Shown here one piece after another: positions 17,224 to 27,178 of a DNA stretch of 64,000 nt. Source of the DNA: Cytophagales bacterium (GTDB lineage: Bacteria; Bacteroidota; Bacteroidia; Cytophagales; Microscillaceae); contig JAAFJG010000001.1 in the NCBI GenBank assembly GCA_013298075.1, forward strand, positions 1 through 64,000, read 5' to 3'. The notes under the pieces are model-generated. The model was not told the origin of the DNA. It made no database searches and saw only the letters and a list, made by a program, of their open reading frames with translations. Position numbers and translations under genes: made by a program. How positions within the stretch are numbered: position 1 is the first letter of the stretch; every line of letters starts with the position of its first letter.

Positions 17224-17874
17224 TTATTCTATTGGTTTTACGATAAAAAAATCTTCTACTTCATCAGGAACGACTTCCAAAAGTCCTCCCAAAGTCAATA
17301 TAATCAATGTTTTTGAGGCTGTATTTGGATTGATAGTTACTAATTGTGTAAATTTTTGGACAGTAATCGATTTATTTTCATCTAAATATTGCATCAATTT
17401 TTTTTCATTTTCTCTGAAATAAAACTTTATATTTTTTTCATTTTTTTTACCTTTCATAATTTGGTGAACTTCTTTGCTTGCTTTCACACATTTATCATTG
17501 ACTCTTACGTATGCTTTTCCATTCTTTTTTTGCAAAGGATCTTCTAATAAATAATGAATTTTTGGACTTTGTGGCACGTGATAAATCAATATTTCTCTAT
17601 CATTTTCCAAAATTGTTTTTTCTAATTCATATTCTATGGGCGGAAAAGCATATTCTTCAAAAGCCTTTTTTAGAACAAATTCATCTTCATCAGGAAATTT
17701 TAAGCCTTTTATATTCTTGTCATCATCTACACCTATTAAAATTATTCCACCTTCAGCATTCGCAAATGCCACTGCTTCTTTGGTTATTTTGTCAGGATGA
17801 GTTGCTTTGAGTTTAAATTCGAGGTGCAAATGTTCTCCTTGTCTGACAAGTTTTTTGAGTGTTTGTAAGTCCAT
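17224..17874 (-). CDS. AlbA_2 (Schlafen-type) domain protein with C-terminal winged helix
   Basis: The 216-residue protein has an N-terminal AlbA_2 domain (about 5-125). Landmarks are the H-L-E-F-K-L-K segment, A-N-A-E-G-G-I-I-L-I-G-V-D-D and Y-V-R-V-N-D-K-C-V-K-A-S. The C-terminal part (about 145-205) looks like a winged helix that could bind DNA. Prokaryotic proteins with this domain are usually called ATP-binding or divergent AAA-4 proteins and act as regulators or nucleic-acid factors; some family members are nucleases. The ATG at 17874 matches the domain start, while an upstream GTG at 17988 would overlap the next gene and add an unlikely hydrophobic leader. It lies downstream of a GAF kinase. 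Confidence 0.75.
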   Translation of the reverse strand: MDLQTLKKLVRQGEHLHLEFKLKATHPDKITKEAVAFANAEGGIILIGVDDDKNIKGLKFPDEDEFVLKKAFEEYAFPPIEYELEKTILENDREILIYHVPQSPKIHYLLEDPLQKKNGKAYVRVNDKCVKASKEVHQIMKGKKNEKNIKFYFRENEKKLMQYLDENKSITVQKFTQLVTINPNTASKTLIILTLGGLLEVVPDEVEDFFIVKPIE

Positions 17875-17974
17875 TTTGAAAAAAAGAATAACAATGATTA
17901 TTCTTATATTAACATAACGATAAAAAACTAAAAAACGTTTAAAATTAAATCTTTTATTTGTTTGATAGATATTT

Positions 17975-19528
17975 TTACAACGTAGCACAAGGCAAATAAA
18001 TGGTAAAAGTTGTACCTTTATCTTCCTCGCTTTCGATGTTTATTTTGCCGCCCATCGATTCTATTTGCGTTCTAACCAAATACAAACCCATTCCTTTTCC
18101 TTCCACGTGTGAGTGAAATCTTTGGTATAATCCAAAAACTTTCTGCTTATATTTTTCTAAGTTGATACCAATTCCATTGTCTTTGAATATCAATTTAATT
18201 TTATCTTCCTTGAGTTCAGCCGTAAAATTAATTTCTAAATTTCTTTCTTTGTGTTGATATTTAATAGCATTGCTCAATAAATTATGCAAAACACTTTCTA
18301 AATAAGGTTTGATAGTAATTATTTCGTTTACTTGTTTAAAATCATTATTGATGATAACATCTTTGAGTTCTATATCAAATTCTTTACACAAACTTCCCCA
18401 AATTTCTGTTATTTTAATTTTTTCTAATGGTTTTTGTTGTCCTTTTTTAACCTCTAAAATTTGGTTCAAATCATTGATAACTCTATCTAATTCTGTGGTA
18501 CAATTTAGAATATGTTGTAAAATTTCGATATTTTCGTCATCTAAATTTTCGTGATTTAATAAACTCACCAAACCCAAAATTCGTGCGACAGGTGAACGTA
18601 AATTATGCGCGGTAATATAAGCAAATTGCTCTAATTGATGATTATGCGTAATTAATTCTTCATTGGTTTCGGCTAATTCTTTGGTGCGTAAAAATATTTT
18701 GTCTTCGAGAATAATATTATGATTTGATAATTGTTCGTTTTGAGCATTGATAATATTTTGCGCCCTTTGTAATTCCATATTTTGCTCTGCCAACAAATTA
18801 GCTTGCGTTTCCATTTCTTCTTGTTGTTGTCTTAATTCTTCATTTTGGGAAATAATTTCAGCTTGTTGTTCTTGTAAAACAAAGGTTTGCGTTTGGATTT
18901 TTGATTTTTGTTCTTTTAATTTTGTATTATGAATTTGAGAATCAGTATATAAATCTTGAATTTGTCTATAACATATTTTTAGTCTAATTTTTTCATATAC
19001 CAAAGAAATAATCATTCCCATACAATTTGTGTACATTATTTCTTCATTTGACCAAGGTCTCGAAACGTGTAAATGTTCATAACAAATAATACCTTTCAAA
19101 ACTCCATCGTCATAAAAAGGTACATCAAGCATCGATTTTATGTCGTGTTCTTTAAAATAACTATCTACAAATTCACGCGTAAATGGATGTCTTTCTACTT
19201 CGTTTGCTTTGATGATATTATTATTGACAATCGCATTAAAATATCTTGGATACATTTCTGCTTTCAAAATTTGCCCTTGTGTATGTATATTTTCGGCTAA
19301 ATGATAGGCATCTAAACAAACAACACAAGATTTATTGTCAGATAATTCCCAGATACTTACTCTTGATACTTGTAAATTTTTGGCTAATGTTTCTGTAAGA
19401 ATGGGCAATATTTTATCTAAATTTCCTTCGCTTACGTCTGGTAATTGTTTAAAATTCACTAACCATTCTGAAGAATTAGCCAATGAAGGAGGAGAAATAC
19501 CTGTATGTTTGTTTGGTTCGAAATCCAT
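17975..19528 (-). CDS. GAF-domain sensor histidine kinase
   Basis: A 517-residue cytoplasmic kinase. A GAF domain (about 35-180) is followed by a long Gln/Glu-rich coiled coil (about 190-285). HisKA follows with His308 in I-T-A-H-N-L-R-S-P, then an HATPase with D-N-G-I-G-I and G-K-G-M-G-L-Y boxes. The acceptor motif has Asn after His instead of the usual Asp or Glu, a variant common in this Bacteroidota subgroup. There is no membrane segment and no receiver, so it must sense an internal signal and act on a regulator elsewhere. The ATG at 19528 is preferred to the TTG at 19540. A complete promoter is present upstream (19666-19696). Confidence 0.9.
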   Translation of the reverse strand: MDFEPNKHTGISPPSLANSSEWLVNFKQLPDVSEGNLDKILPILTETLAKNLQVSRVSIWELSDNKSCVVCLDAYHLAENIHTQGQILKAEMYPRYFNAIVNNNIIKANEVERHPFTREFVDSYFKEHDIKSMLDVPFYDDGVLKGIICYEHLHVSRPWSNEEIMYTNCMGMIISLVYEKIRLKICYRQIQDLYTDSQIHNTKLKEQKSKIQTQTFVLQEQQAEIISQNEELRQQQEEMETQANLLAEQNMELQRAQNIINAQNEQLSNHNIILEDKIFLRTKELAETNEELITHNHQLEQFAYITAHNLRSPVARILGLVSLLNHENLDDENIEILQHILNCTTELDRVINDLNQILEVKKGQQKPLEKIKITEIWGSLCKEFDIELKDVIINNDFKQVNEIITIKPYLESVLHNLLSNAIKYQHKERNLEINFTAELKEDKIKLIFKDNGIGINLEKYKQKVFGLYQRFHSHVEGKGMGLYLVRTQIESMGGKINIESEEDKGTTFTIYLPCATL

Positions 19529-19665
19529 AACTTTTATCAAAAAATTTTATTCAATCAAAATAATATATTGCCCTATATAAACGTAATTTCCACTAAAAAG
19601 TTATAAAATAAATTAGTTTCTTATTCGTAAAAAAACTAATTTTTTGATGTATGTAATTCTATTCG

Positions 19666-19696
19666 CAAATATATATAAATATCAAACAAAAAACAA
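19666..19696 (-). promoter_or_regulatory. Promoter for the GAF kinase gene
   Basis: On the minus strand TTG (19694-19696), a 20-bp spacer and TATATTTG (19666-19673) match the consensus fully. Transcription should start near 19659, giving a leader of about 130 nt. Confidence 0.65.
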
Positions 19697-19697
19697 A

Positions 19698-19731
19698 AAA
19701 AGTACAAGTTTTTTTTGAAACTTGTACTTTT
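19698..19731. terminator. Intrinsic terminator of the starch locus
   Basis: AAAAGTACAAGTTT (19698-19711) pairs with AAACTTGTACTTTT (19718-19731) over a 6-nt loop. On the minus strand the stem is followed by a T-run. It lies 25 bp beyond the amylase stop codon and separates that gene from the GAF kinase promoter. Confidence 0.8.
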
Positions 19732-19755
19732 AATTTTTATTAGAGAATATTTTTT

Positions 19756-22700
19756 TTATTTTCTAATCATTTTTTTAACTGCATTTCCTTTGTCAGTATT
19801 GAAATAGAAGAAATAAGTCCCTTGTGGTAATTTACTTACATCAAAATTAGTTTCAATTTCATTTTCAGGAATTTGCAAAGTAGTAATAGATTTACCCATT
19901 ACATCTCTCACTTCTACGCTTACATTTCTAAATACTTGCGGGAAACGTATTTTTACGGTTTCACTCGCAGGATTTGGAAATAGTGTAATCGCTTGTGCTA
20001 TGGCATTGGTTTCTAAAGCTAATACACTTGGAGTTGTTTGCTCATTAGAACAAACTTGTAATTGTGAAGGTGCAGTACCCCTAATCGCACAAACCTGATA
20101 AGTATAAGCACTTCCTAATGGAGCAGCAGCATCGCTATAAGAAGTAATATTGCTAGCAGTTGTGAAAATAGTCGTGTAAGTTCCTGTAGGTGATGCTTTT
20201 CTTTTTATAATAAATCCATCTTCATTATTTGATAAATCTAACCAACTTAAATTCGCAGTAACATCCACTATATTCAAAGAATTAAGCGTTGGAGCAATAG
20301 GTGCTATCATTAAAGTTGTTGTATTAGCAGCTAATGATGTATTATTACCAAATAAATTAAAATTCTGAATTTGATAAAAATATTGAGTTAATTCATTTAA
20401 GCCAGAATCAGTATAATTAAGAGTATTGGCTGATAATGTAGCAATAACAGAAAATGTTCCTGTTGAGGTTAAAGACCTTAATACTCTAACACCTGTTTCA
20501 TTAGTAGCAGCATCAACCCAATTCAAAATAATAGAAGTTCCATTAGATTGTGCTGTGGCAGTTAATGTATTTGGAGTAGCATTTGGTACCATTGTTGAAA
20601 CAGATATTTCATTTGAGTATGTTCTTACTTCAGCCATACCACTTCCTTTAATAGAAGCTACTTTATAAAAATAAGTATTTCCTGATACTATTGTAGCATC
20701 ATTGGTAGTAATAACATTAGCCGCTAAATTGCTTGCGCCTAAATCTACGTATGTGCCTGCTACTCCAGTTTTTCTTTGTACTCTAAAACCAACTTCGTCT
20801 GTAGAATTATCAGTCCATTGCAAAGTAACAGATGAAATCGTTAAATTCGAAGAAATTAGATTTGAAGGTGCTATTGGTGGAAATATACCTGTTGTAATAG
20901 TAGTAGTATTAGAAGATACAACTCCATTCAAATTAAATGATTCTACGATATATTCATAAGTTGTACTTTCTGATAAACCTGTATCCACAAAATTAACAGC
21001 ATTGGCTGGCAAAGTTCCTACAATTACATAAGCATTAGTACCTATTCTACGTTTTACTCTTACTCCTGTACCATTTGTAACTGTATTTGTCCAATTTAAT
21101 GATACATTAACGGTAGATTGTATCGCAGATGTTAAACTTGAAACTAATCCGTTAGGTGCTACTGCCAAATTAACCATTTGTACGTCTGTAAATAATCTAT
21201 ATTCACCAGGTCCGAGAGTAACTGCTTGATAAGCTGGAGGATTAATATTATTTACATTAAAAGTATTATTATTTTGAAAATAACTATACCAAGTTCCTGT
21301 ATGATTAAATCTTACGGCTATTGTTTGAGAAACTACATCAAAATTAGCCACAATAATAATATTAGATTGATTAGGATTTGTTGGACTAGCATTAAAAGGT
21401 GTTGGTTCAATCCGAATTTGCTTTACTTGTCCTGAAAAATCACCTTCATAAATCTGTACATTTGTTGACATAAATGCGTCATATTTTAATTTTAGTTGAT
21501 TGACAGTAGCATAAAATTTATACAAATCCATTCTATTAGTATTGGACTGATAATTTTGAGGAGGTGAAAAAGGAAGCGGTTTTGAGTCTGTTCTACATTG
21601 GTCACCAGTTCCTATTGTACCATTAGGACATCTACTTAATGAAAAATCATACCCTATTTCTCCAAATTGCCAAATCATTTTTGGACCTGTAATTGGTATT
21701 TGCATCAATATAGCAGGCTCGATTCTTTTCAGAGCAGTATTTAAGGTTCTAACATTATGCCCTGCTTGTGAATTATTACCATCTTTTAATGCTTTATACA
21801 TTACTCTTTCCTCATCATGGCTTTCCATATAACTTACCACACGTGGTTGTTGGAAAGCATTTGAGCCTTGGTCAAAATCAGCAGAGGCAACAGAGTTATT
21901 ACTACTAAAGCCCATGATATTTTGAGCATATCTTTGCTCCATATTTCGCCATACCATCATACCCCCTTGTCCATTACCTCCCAAAGCAGCATCATTTAAT
22001 CTATAGTCAGCATATTCTTTTTCTTCTGCACCACCTTCTGCCAAAAATTCTAAAATCATGTAAGAAGTACCATCTGCCTGCCATTGCCAATCAGCAATAC
22101 GTTTGATATTCGCTACACGTGAGGCATCATAATTATTCCAAGCACCAACATTATTTGTATTAGTTTGTGTAAATCCTTTGGCTAAATCATAACGATACCC
22201 ATCAACTTTGTATTCGTTTATCCAATATTTTACGACTCTTTCGACAAATTGTCTTGTGTAAGGAGAATCATGATTAAAGTCTTGGAAAACATTAAAAGGA
22301 TGTGTTCCTTCTACGTTAAACCAAGGATTATTAGCAGTAGGTTTGTTGGTAGCACTATTCCAATACATTTTACAACCTGGAAATTCATATTCAGCTTGAT
22401 TAAGTACTATATCTAACACAACCGCAATACCTCTTTGGTGGCATTTATCAATTAATTCTTTTAATTTTTCTCTTGTGCCATACATTTTATCTACGGCAGT
22501 ATAAAAAATAGGAGAATAGCCCCAGCCAATATTACCTGTAAATTCGGCTACAGGCATTAATTGCAAAACGTTCACACCAAGATTTTGAATATAATCTAAT
22601 TTATCAATTACATCTTGATAATTTCTATTAGCCTCAAAATCATGTACCCATAGTTCATAAATATTCAGGCGTTTTTTATCAGGTTTTACAAAATTTAAAG

Positions 22701-23925
22701 TAGCATTTGACCACGGATAGGCTGCTTGCCCTGTTTGTAATACAGATACAAAGCCTTGTTGTCCAGCAGGATAACCTATAGGATTAGGATAACTAACAGC
22801 AGAAATAAAAGAATCATTATTAGGGTCTAATACCTTTTCAGAATAAGTGTCGGCTATTTTTACCAAATTTTCACTTAGGTCATATACCCAATATTGAAAG
22901 CGATATTCTCTACCAGGTGTAAGTCCTTGTACTTCAAGCCAAAAACGATTATTAGCAGGATTTGAGCCAGCACCGCCTCCACTATATCCTGGAGTTTGTC
23001 TCATTAAATAATTAGCGTCTAATTGCCAATTATTAAAATCACCTACTATATATACAAATTTTTTCTCTGGTGCAGTAATTGCTAAAGTAACTTTACTTGC
23101 ATCAGTTGTATTATAAGTAATTCCATCTAAAAGTCCCGATGGTACTGCTTGAACTGATGGATTTTGTCGTAAAATAAAATTAGCATTTTTTGTAATTGGT
23201 GCGCCTACGCCTTGCACTCCTGATGCTTCTACTTGATATGAATTGGTGGTAGAAACTATTGGCAATACATAACTAAGTGTTGTTGCACTATTCTGATTTG
23301 CTACTTGTACGCCATTTACTTTAATTGTTAAATTACCCGCAATATTAGAAGTTACACTAATATTTACATTATTCCCAGTATTTACAAAAGAATTTGTAGG
23401 CACGTTTGTAGATAAAGAAATATCAAATGTTCCCTGATTAACATCTAAAAATATATCTTGCCCTAAATTTGATTTACCTTCTTTACAGGCTGTAGTATTA
23501 CCACCAAAATTACCACAAGGTCCATTCTCACGAAATACCATTCCTACTCTAAACAAAGTAGCACTCACAGGCAAAGCAGGAAACATACTTCTCACGCCAC
23601 TGGGTAAACTCAATGTATAAATATTGGTTGAACCTGTACGAGTAAACTTAGGTGCTGCTGCTGGATCACCCCAAGTACCCGGTGTACTTGTCCAAGTAGT
23701 GTTGTTAGGTGTCAATGCAATTACCGCACCCACATGAGCTGTAATAGTCGTAACAGTATTAGGTAAACCTTGTAAAGCCGCTCCCTGACTTTGTGAGGCA
23801 TCGTATGTAATTGTAACAGCCTGTGTTGCCGTAAAAATGGCAGGGCTAACGGTTACTTGGGCTTTTACCCAAGAAATACTTAGGATAAATGCACATAAAA
23901 AACTTAATAAATAAGGTCTTTTCAT
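19756..23925 (-). CDS. T9SS-exported GH13 alpha-amylase with fibronectin type III repeats
   Basis: A 1389-residue enzyme for cutting alpha-1,4-glucans outside the cell. A signal peptide (1-22) precedes beta-sandwich domains, including a CBM48-like F-V-Y-I-V-G-D-F-N-N-W near 290. The GH13 barrel (about 410-890) has nucleophile Asp580 (Y-R-Y-D-L-A-K-G-F), acid/base Glu626 (M-I-L-E-F) and Asp704 (M-E-S-H-D-E-E-R-V). Region I reads L-D-I-V-L-N-Q (504-510), so the usual His after Asn is Gln510. About four fibronectin III repeats (920-1300) lead to a type A T9SS domain (1311-1389, L-F-P-N-P-A-S-E...). The exact specificity (amylase, pullulanase-like or neopullulanase) is not certain. It follows susE after a terminator and has its own -7 element. 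Confidence 0.93.
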   Translation of the reverse strand: MKRPYLLSFLCAFILSISWVKAQVTVSPAIFTATQAVTITYDASQSQGAALQGLPNTVTTITAHVGAVIALTPNNTTWTSTPGTWGDPAAAPKFTRTGSTNIYTLSLPSGVRSMFPALPVSATLFRVGMVFRENGPCGNFGGNTTACKEGKSNLGQDIFLDVNQGTFDISLSTNVPTNSFVNTGNNVNISVTSNIAGNLTIKVNGVQVANQNSATTLSYVLPIVSTTNSYQVEASGVQGVGAPITKNANFILRQNPSVQAVPSGLLDGITYNTTDASKVTLAITAPEKKFVYIVGDFNNWQLDANYLMRQTPGYSGGGAGSNPANNRFWLEVQGLTPGREYRFQYWVYDLSENLVKIADTYSEKVLDPNNDSFISAVSYPNPIGYPAGQQGFVSVLQTGQAAYPWSNATLNFVKPDKKRLNIYELWVHDFEANRNYQDVIDKLDYIQNLGVNVLQLMPVAEFTGNIGWGYSPIFYTAVDKMYGTREKLKELIDKCHQRGIAVVLDIVLNQAEYEFPGCKMYWNSATNKPTANNPWFNVEGTHPFNVFQDFNHDSPYTRQFVERVVKYWINEYKVDGYRYDLAKGFTQTNTNNVGAWNNYDASRVANIKRIADWQWQADGTSYMILEFLAEGGAEEKEYADYRLNDAALGGNGQGGMMVWRNMEQRYAQNIMGFSSNNSVASADFDQGSNAFQQPRVVSYMESHDEERVMYKALKDGNNSQAGHNVRTLNTALKRIEPAILMQIPITGPKMIWQFGEIGYDFSLSRCPNGTIGTGDQCRTDSKPLPFSPPQNYQSNTNRMDLYKFYATVNQLKLKYDAFMSTNVQIYEGDFSGQVKQIRIEPTPFNASPTNPNQSNIIIVANFDVVSQTIAVRFNHTGTWYSYFQNNNTFNVNNINPPAYQAVTLGPGEYRLFTDVQMVNLAVAPNGLVSSLTSAIQSTVNVSLNWTNTVTNGTGVRVKRRIGTNAYVIVGTLPANAVNFVDTGLSESTTYEYIVESFNLNGVVSSNTTTITTGIFPPIAPSNLISSNLTISSVTLQWTDNSTDEVGFRVQRKTGVAGTYVDLGASNLAANVITTNDATIVSGNTYFYKVASIKGSGMAEVRTYSNEISVSTMVPNATPNTLTATAQSNGTSIILNWVDAATNETGVRVLRSLTSTGTFSVIATLSANTLNYTDSGLNELTQYFYQIQNFNLFGNNTSLAANTTTLMIAPIAPTLNSLNIVDVTANLSWLDLSNNEDGFIIKRKASPTGTYTTIFTTASNITSYSDAAAPLGSAYTYQVCAIRGTAPSQLQVCSNEQTTPSVLALETNAIAQAITLFPNPASETVKIRFPQVFRNVSVEVRDVMGKSITTLQIPENEIETNFDVSKLPQGTYFFYFNTDKGNAVKKMIRK

Positions 23926-23977
23926 TGTTCTAAAAAAGGTTTAAATTATAATAATATTTATATTTGTTTATACTTTT

Positions 23978-23985
23978 CAAAGTTA
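23978..23985 (-). promoter_or_regulatory. Putative -7 element for the amylase gene
   Basis: The minus strand reads TAACTTTG, 53 bp before the amylase ATG and downstream of the terminator at 24046-24091. That placement suggests separate transcription of the amylase. No -33 TTG was found. Confidence 0.45.
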
Positions 23986-24045
23986 TATAGTAAACTAAAT
24001 ATGAAAGAAAATGTTTTAAATGTAGTAAAACTTTTCTTTAAATTT

Positions 24046-24091
24046 AAAAAAATAACGTAAGATATTGTTTTTTTTCTTACGTTATTTTTTT
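24046..24091. terminator. Terminator between susE and the amylase gene
   Basis: A 17-bp stem pairs 24046-24062 with 24075-24091; its core is ATAACGTAAGA / TCTTACGTTAT flanked by A and T runs. It forms a typical intrinsic terminator on either strand, 25 bp after the susE stop. Confidence 0.8.
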
Positions 24092-24115
24092 TATATTTCA
24101 TTTAAACAAAGAAAA

Positions 24116-25588
24116 TTATAACCTTGTAAAAGTATAAGTTCCTAATGTAAAATCCACTACAATTCTATACGTTCCACTAACCGACGGACCTTTAATGTTG
24201 CCTCCTTCGGGGACAACATCTCCTGTAGTAGTAGCTCCTGCAGGTGCAGAACCAGATGCACCATATTTAGCAGCCCAAGATCCATTTAGAGGGAGAAGTA
24301 ATATTTCGTTTGCACCTGTAATTGCTATAGTTGCTATTTGGAATTTACCTGGTGAAACTAATGTGAATTGTTGAGAAGGGACTGGAACTGGATTATTCCA
24401 ACCACCCGGTGTGGCACCTCCAACCATAAACAATGATGTAGGAACAGCACTAGGGGTAAATTGCATTTTGAAACCACTTACAACGCCATTCACAGGATTT
24501 GTCATGCCATCAATAGCAAATACCTTGTCATAACCATAAGCATTTTGTCCTGTAGTGGTTATTGCATTTCTTACGACTAAATAATTAGCGCCCGCTTCTT
24601 TTGGCACAGCTGCCGCAATTCTATTAGTCCCAACTACTCTTAAACCAGGAATTGCACCCGTCAATGAAGTAGCACCTTGTTTTACGAAGTAATAAGGTTG
24701 AGTATCGTCATTACTATTTACGTCTACTACCAAAGTAATTTTTCCAGTTTGAATAGCACCTGATGGAATAGTAATTGCCGCAGGAGTAAATCTATCTTTC
24801 CAATTCAAAATTGTTACCTCTTGTATGGCTTGATTATTCCAAGTAATATTACTAATACCATTATTATTAGCATCTGTTGGTTCTCTTTCCCACGCAGTTG
24901 AGCTTTGACGTATAACTTTAAAATTAGAAGTTGCATCTAAATTTAACTGAATATAATAACAATTATTACTTCCTGTTACTTTTGTTAGTTTTAAACCTGC
25001 ACAACCACCAGTACCTGACCAGTTACTACAACCCGAATAAGTACCTTCAAAACTACCACTTATAAAAAGGTCATCACCATTGGTATTCGCAGGAGCAATT
25101 ACTCTCAAAAGTACATTATTTGCACCTGTTAAAGCAACATTTGGAAATACGCAAGGATCTACCGTAAGAGATGTATAATTTAAGATACTTAATTTATACG
25201 TTTTTGTAGTTTTATTACCATTAGTGTCCGTAATCACTAATGTGGCTACGTATCTTCCTGATGGAGCAACCGAAGGAAGTGGAAAAGGAACATTGACGAC
25301 GAAACCGTTTAATGAACTTGCGCTCATATTGCGTATTGTATTCGTTGCTACTACCGTTGCTGCTGTGTTATCAGTAGCAATAGAAGCTTCAATTGTACTA
25401 ATTCCTTTGTTATCACTAGCTGTCAATCTAATTGGCACAAACTTATTTGCGTTTGTTACCTGAATTAAATCATTATCTTCTATAGCGAGACCTCTTAACT
25501 CAGGTTCTGCTGTATCTTTTTTACAACTCCACATCGTTAGGGAGAACAATAAAAAAGCGAGTGTTGTTAAATTAAATATTTTTTTCAT
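24116..25588 (-). CDS. SusE/SusF-like starch-binding outer-membrane lipoprotein
   Basis: A 490-residue lipoprotein; the signal peptide ends at Cys22 (S-L-T-M-W-S-C-K-K-D). An N-terminal Ig-like domain (about 35-135) is followed by beta-sandwich domains of the SusE/SusF type, with Trp-rich surface segments (G-C-S-N-W-S-G-T-G-G; S-S-T-A-W-E-R-E-P; P-G-G-W-N-N-P-V-P). The protein ends in G-T-Y-R-I-V-V-D-F-T-L-G-T-Y-T-F, the typical last strand of SusE/F starch-binding domains. It should hold starch at the cell surface next to SusD. It lies 94 bp after susD, with a hairpin between. The sequence identity of this group is low, so the name rests on domain style and context. Confidence 0.75.
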   Translation of the reverse strand: MKKIFNLTTLAFLLFSLTMWSCKKDTAEPELRGLAIEDNDLIQVTNANKFVPIRLTASDNKGISTIEASIATDNTAATVVATNTIRNMSASSLNGFVVNVPFPLPSVAPSGRYVATLVITDTNGNKTTKTYKLSILNYTSLTVDPCVFPNVALTGANNVLLRVIAPANTNGDDLFISGSFEGTYSGCSNWSGTGGCAGLKLTKVTGSNNCYYIQLNLDATSNFKVIRQSSTAWEREPTDANNNGISNITWNNQAIQEVTILNWKDRFTPAAITIPSGAIQTGKITLVVDVNSNDDTQPYYFVKQGATSLTGAIPGLRVVGTNRIAAAVPKEAGANYLVVRNAITTTGQNAYGYDKVFAIDGMTNPVNGVVSGFKMQFTPSAVPTSLFMVGGATPGGWNNPVPVPSQQFTLVSPGKFQIATIAITGANEILLLPLNGSWAAKYGASGSAPAGATTTGDVVPEGGNIKGPSVSGTYRIVVDFTLGTYTFTRL

Positions 25589-25637
25589 ATTTTTATTTAA
25601 AAATTTTTATAAACTAATTTTACTTTTTTTTAAGATA

Positions 25638-25670
25638 TAAAACACTTGATTTTTTTAATCAAATGTTTTA
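25638..25670. terminator. Hairpin between susD and susE
   Basis: TAAAACACTTGATT (25638-25651) pairs with AATCAAATGTTTTA (25657-25670) at 13 of 14 positions, over a 5-nt loop. On the minus strand it lies 13 bp after the susD stop. It may attenuate or protect transcript ends. Confidence 0.6.
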
Positions 25671-25682
25671 TACTTTTGATTT

Positions 25683-27155
25683 TTAATAACCCGGATTTTG
25701 CACTAAATTTGGATTAGTTGCCAAAGCAGGAACTGGAATAGGAAATATTTTGTATTTGTTATCAGTAGCAGGTTTGAAATCATGTGCTAATGTAAACTTA
25801 TCAAAACGTATCATATCTTGACGACGGTGTCCCTCCCAGCATAATTCACGGCCTCTTTCATCGTAAATATCATCAGCAGTAGGATTAGCCGCTAAAGGAG
25901 CTGCTCCCGCTCTTACCCTTACTTGATCTACTAATGTTTTTGCTGCTCCTGCGTTGCCCAATCTAAATTGCGCTTCTGCTTTCATCAATAATATATCGGC
26001 ATAACGAATGACAGGAAAATGATTAGAAGCACCACCCCCATCACGAGGCATAACAGGTGAGAATTTAGCATTTCTTGCTCCTTCAGAAGGTCCTGCAGCA
26101 TCAAGGGAAGCAATAGGCAATGTATAAGTTACTACTCCTCCTGATTGGGATCCCACCAACCACTGATCTTTACGAATATCCGTACCTGTGTATTTATTGA
26201 CAAAACTTTGATGCACAGTCGCCCCATTCCACGTACTTATGTTAAATAATGCCAGTCCATGAGCTCCTTGCAATGTGCGAATACCAATGATATTTCTACC
26301 ACTTGTTCCTAATTTCAAGAATATACCTAATAATACTTCTCTATCATCACAACGCACTCCAAATAATTTAGAATAATAATCAGCCGCAGGCACTAATGAA
26401 AATCTTCCACTATTGATAATCAAATCAGCCATTGCACTTGCTTCAGCCCATCTTGTTGTACCTGTATATACGCCAGCGTTAGTGTATATTCTTGCTAACA
26501 AACCATAACCAGCCCATTTATTAAAACGATTGTAATATGTGTCACCTATTGTATTAGACAATAAAGGCACATTAGTTGTCAATTCACTTACTACAAAATT
26601 ATACACTGTAGTACGACTTGCTTGTGGAATTTTATCTACTGTCAATGAATTATCAGTATAAAAAGGCACACTACCATACGCATCCATCAACATATAATAA
26701 AAATAAGCACGCAACACTTTTGCTTCTGCTACAGAAGCAGGGTCAGCATTCGCTTTTGTCAATAATTCTACTGCTAAGTTTGCTTGAAAAACGGCACGAT
26801 ACAACCAAACCCAAGTAACATTCATAAATTCATGGGCAGGAGTCCAAGTATGGCGATACATTTGTCTCCATACTCCGCCATCATCCCAAGCACCATCACT
26901 ACGGCGTGGAATCATCATTTCATCAGTACAAGTTTCATTCAAATCGTACCAACCTCTATCACCACCTGCTACACCTTTTCCATCAAAACCACCTGTCATT
27001 TCTGCATAGATGTTCGCTAAAGCGGCATTTGCACCTTCAGGGGTAGCATAAAAACGGTCTGCATCAAGTTTATCATATATACCCTCGTCAAGTTTTGTAC
27101 AGCTGCTAAAAAAAGCAACCGAGAGAGCAATGGCAAATAAAAAGATTTTTTTCAT
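25683..27155 (-). CDS. SusD/RagB-family starch-binding outer-membrane lipoprotein
   Basis: A 490-residue lipoprotein with lipobox A-F-F-S-S-C (Cys19), followed by the usual T-K-L-D-E start. It has the SusD/RagB fold: N-terminal helices with F-Y-A-T-P-E-G-A-N-A-A-L, a TPR-rich core with V-L-R-A-Y-F-Y-Y-M-L-M-D-A-Y-G-S-V-P, and a C-terminal lobe with R-Y-A-D-I-L-L-M-K-A-E-A. E-R-G-R-E-L-C-W-E-G-H-R-R-Q-D-M-I-R-F marks the conserved end. SusD sits as a lid on SusC and passes oligosaccharide to it. It lies 90 bp downstream of susC. The homolog-level name is sure; the starch substrate is inferred from the amylase in the locus. Confidence 0.94.
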   Translation of the reverse strand: MKKIFLFAIALSVAFFSSCTKLDEGIYDKLDADRFYATPEGANAALANIYAEMTGGFDGKGVAGGDRGWYDLNETCTDEMMIPRRSDGAWDDGGVWRQMYRHTWTPAHEFMNVTWVWLYRAVFQANLAVELLTKANADPASVAEAKVLRAYFYYMLMDAYGSVPFYTDNSLTVDKIPQASRTTVYNFVVSELTTNVPLLSNTIGDTYYNRFNKWAGYGLLARIYTNAGVYTGTTRWAEASAMADLIINSGRFSLVPAADYYSKLFGVRCDDREVLLGIFLKLGTSGRNIIGIRTLQGAHGLALFNISTWNGATVHQSFVNKYTGTDIRKDQWLVGSQSGGVVTYTLPIASLDAAGPSEGARNAKFSPVMPRDGGGASNHFPVIRYADILLMKAEAQFRLGNAGAAKTLVDQVRVRAGAAPLAANPTADDIYDERGRELCWEGHRRQDMIRFDKFTLAHDFKPATDNKYKIFPIPVPALATNPNLVQNPGY

Positions 27156-27178
27156 ATATTTAATGATTTTTTATAATT

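Noticed and set aside
19980-21160. Repeated segments in the amylase gene as a DNA repeat
   Set aside because: The similarity is at protein level (fibronectin III domains) and the DNA has diverged; these are domains, not a repeat element.
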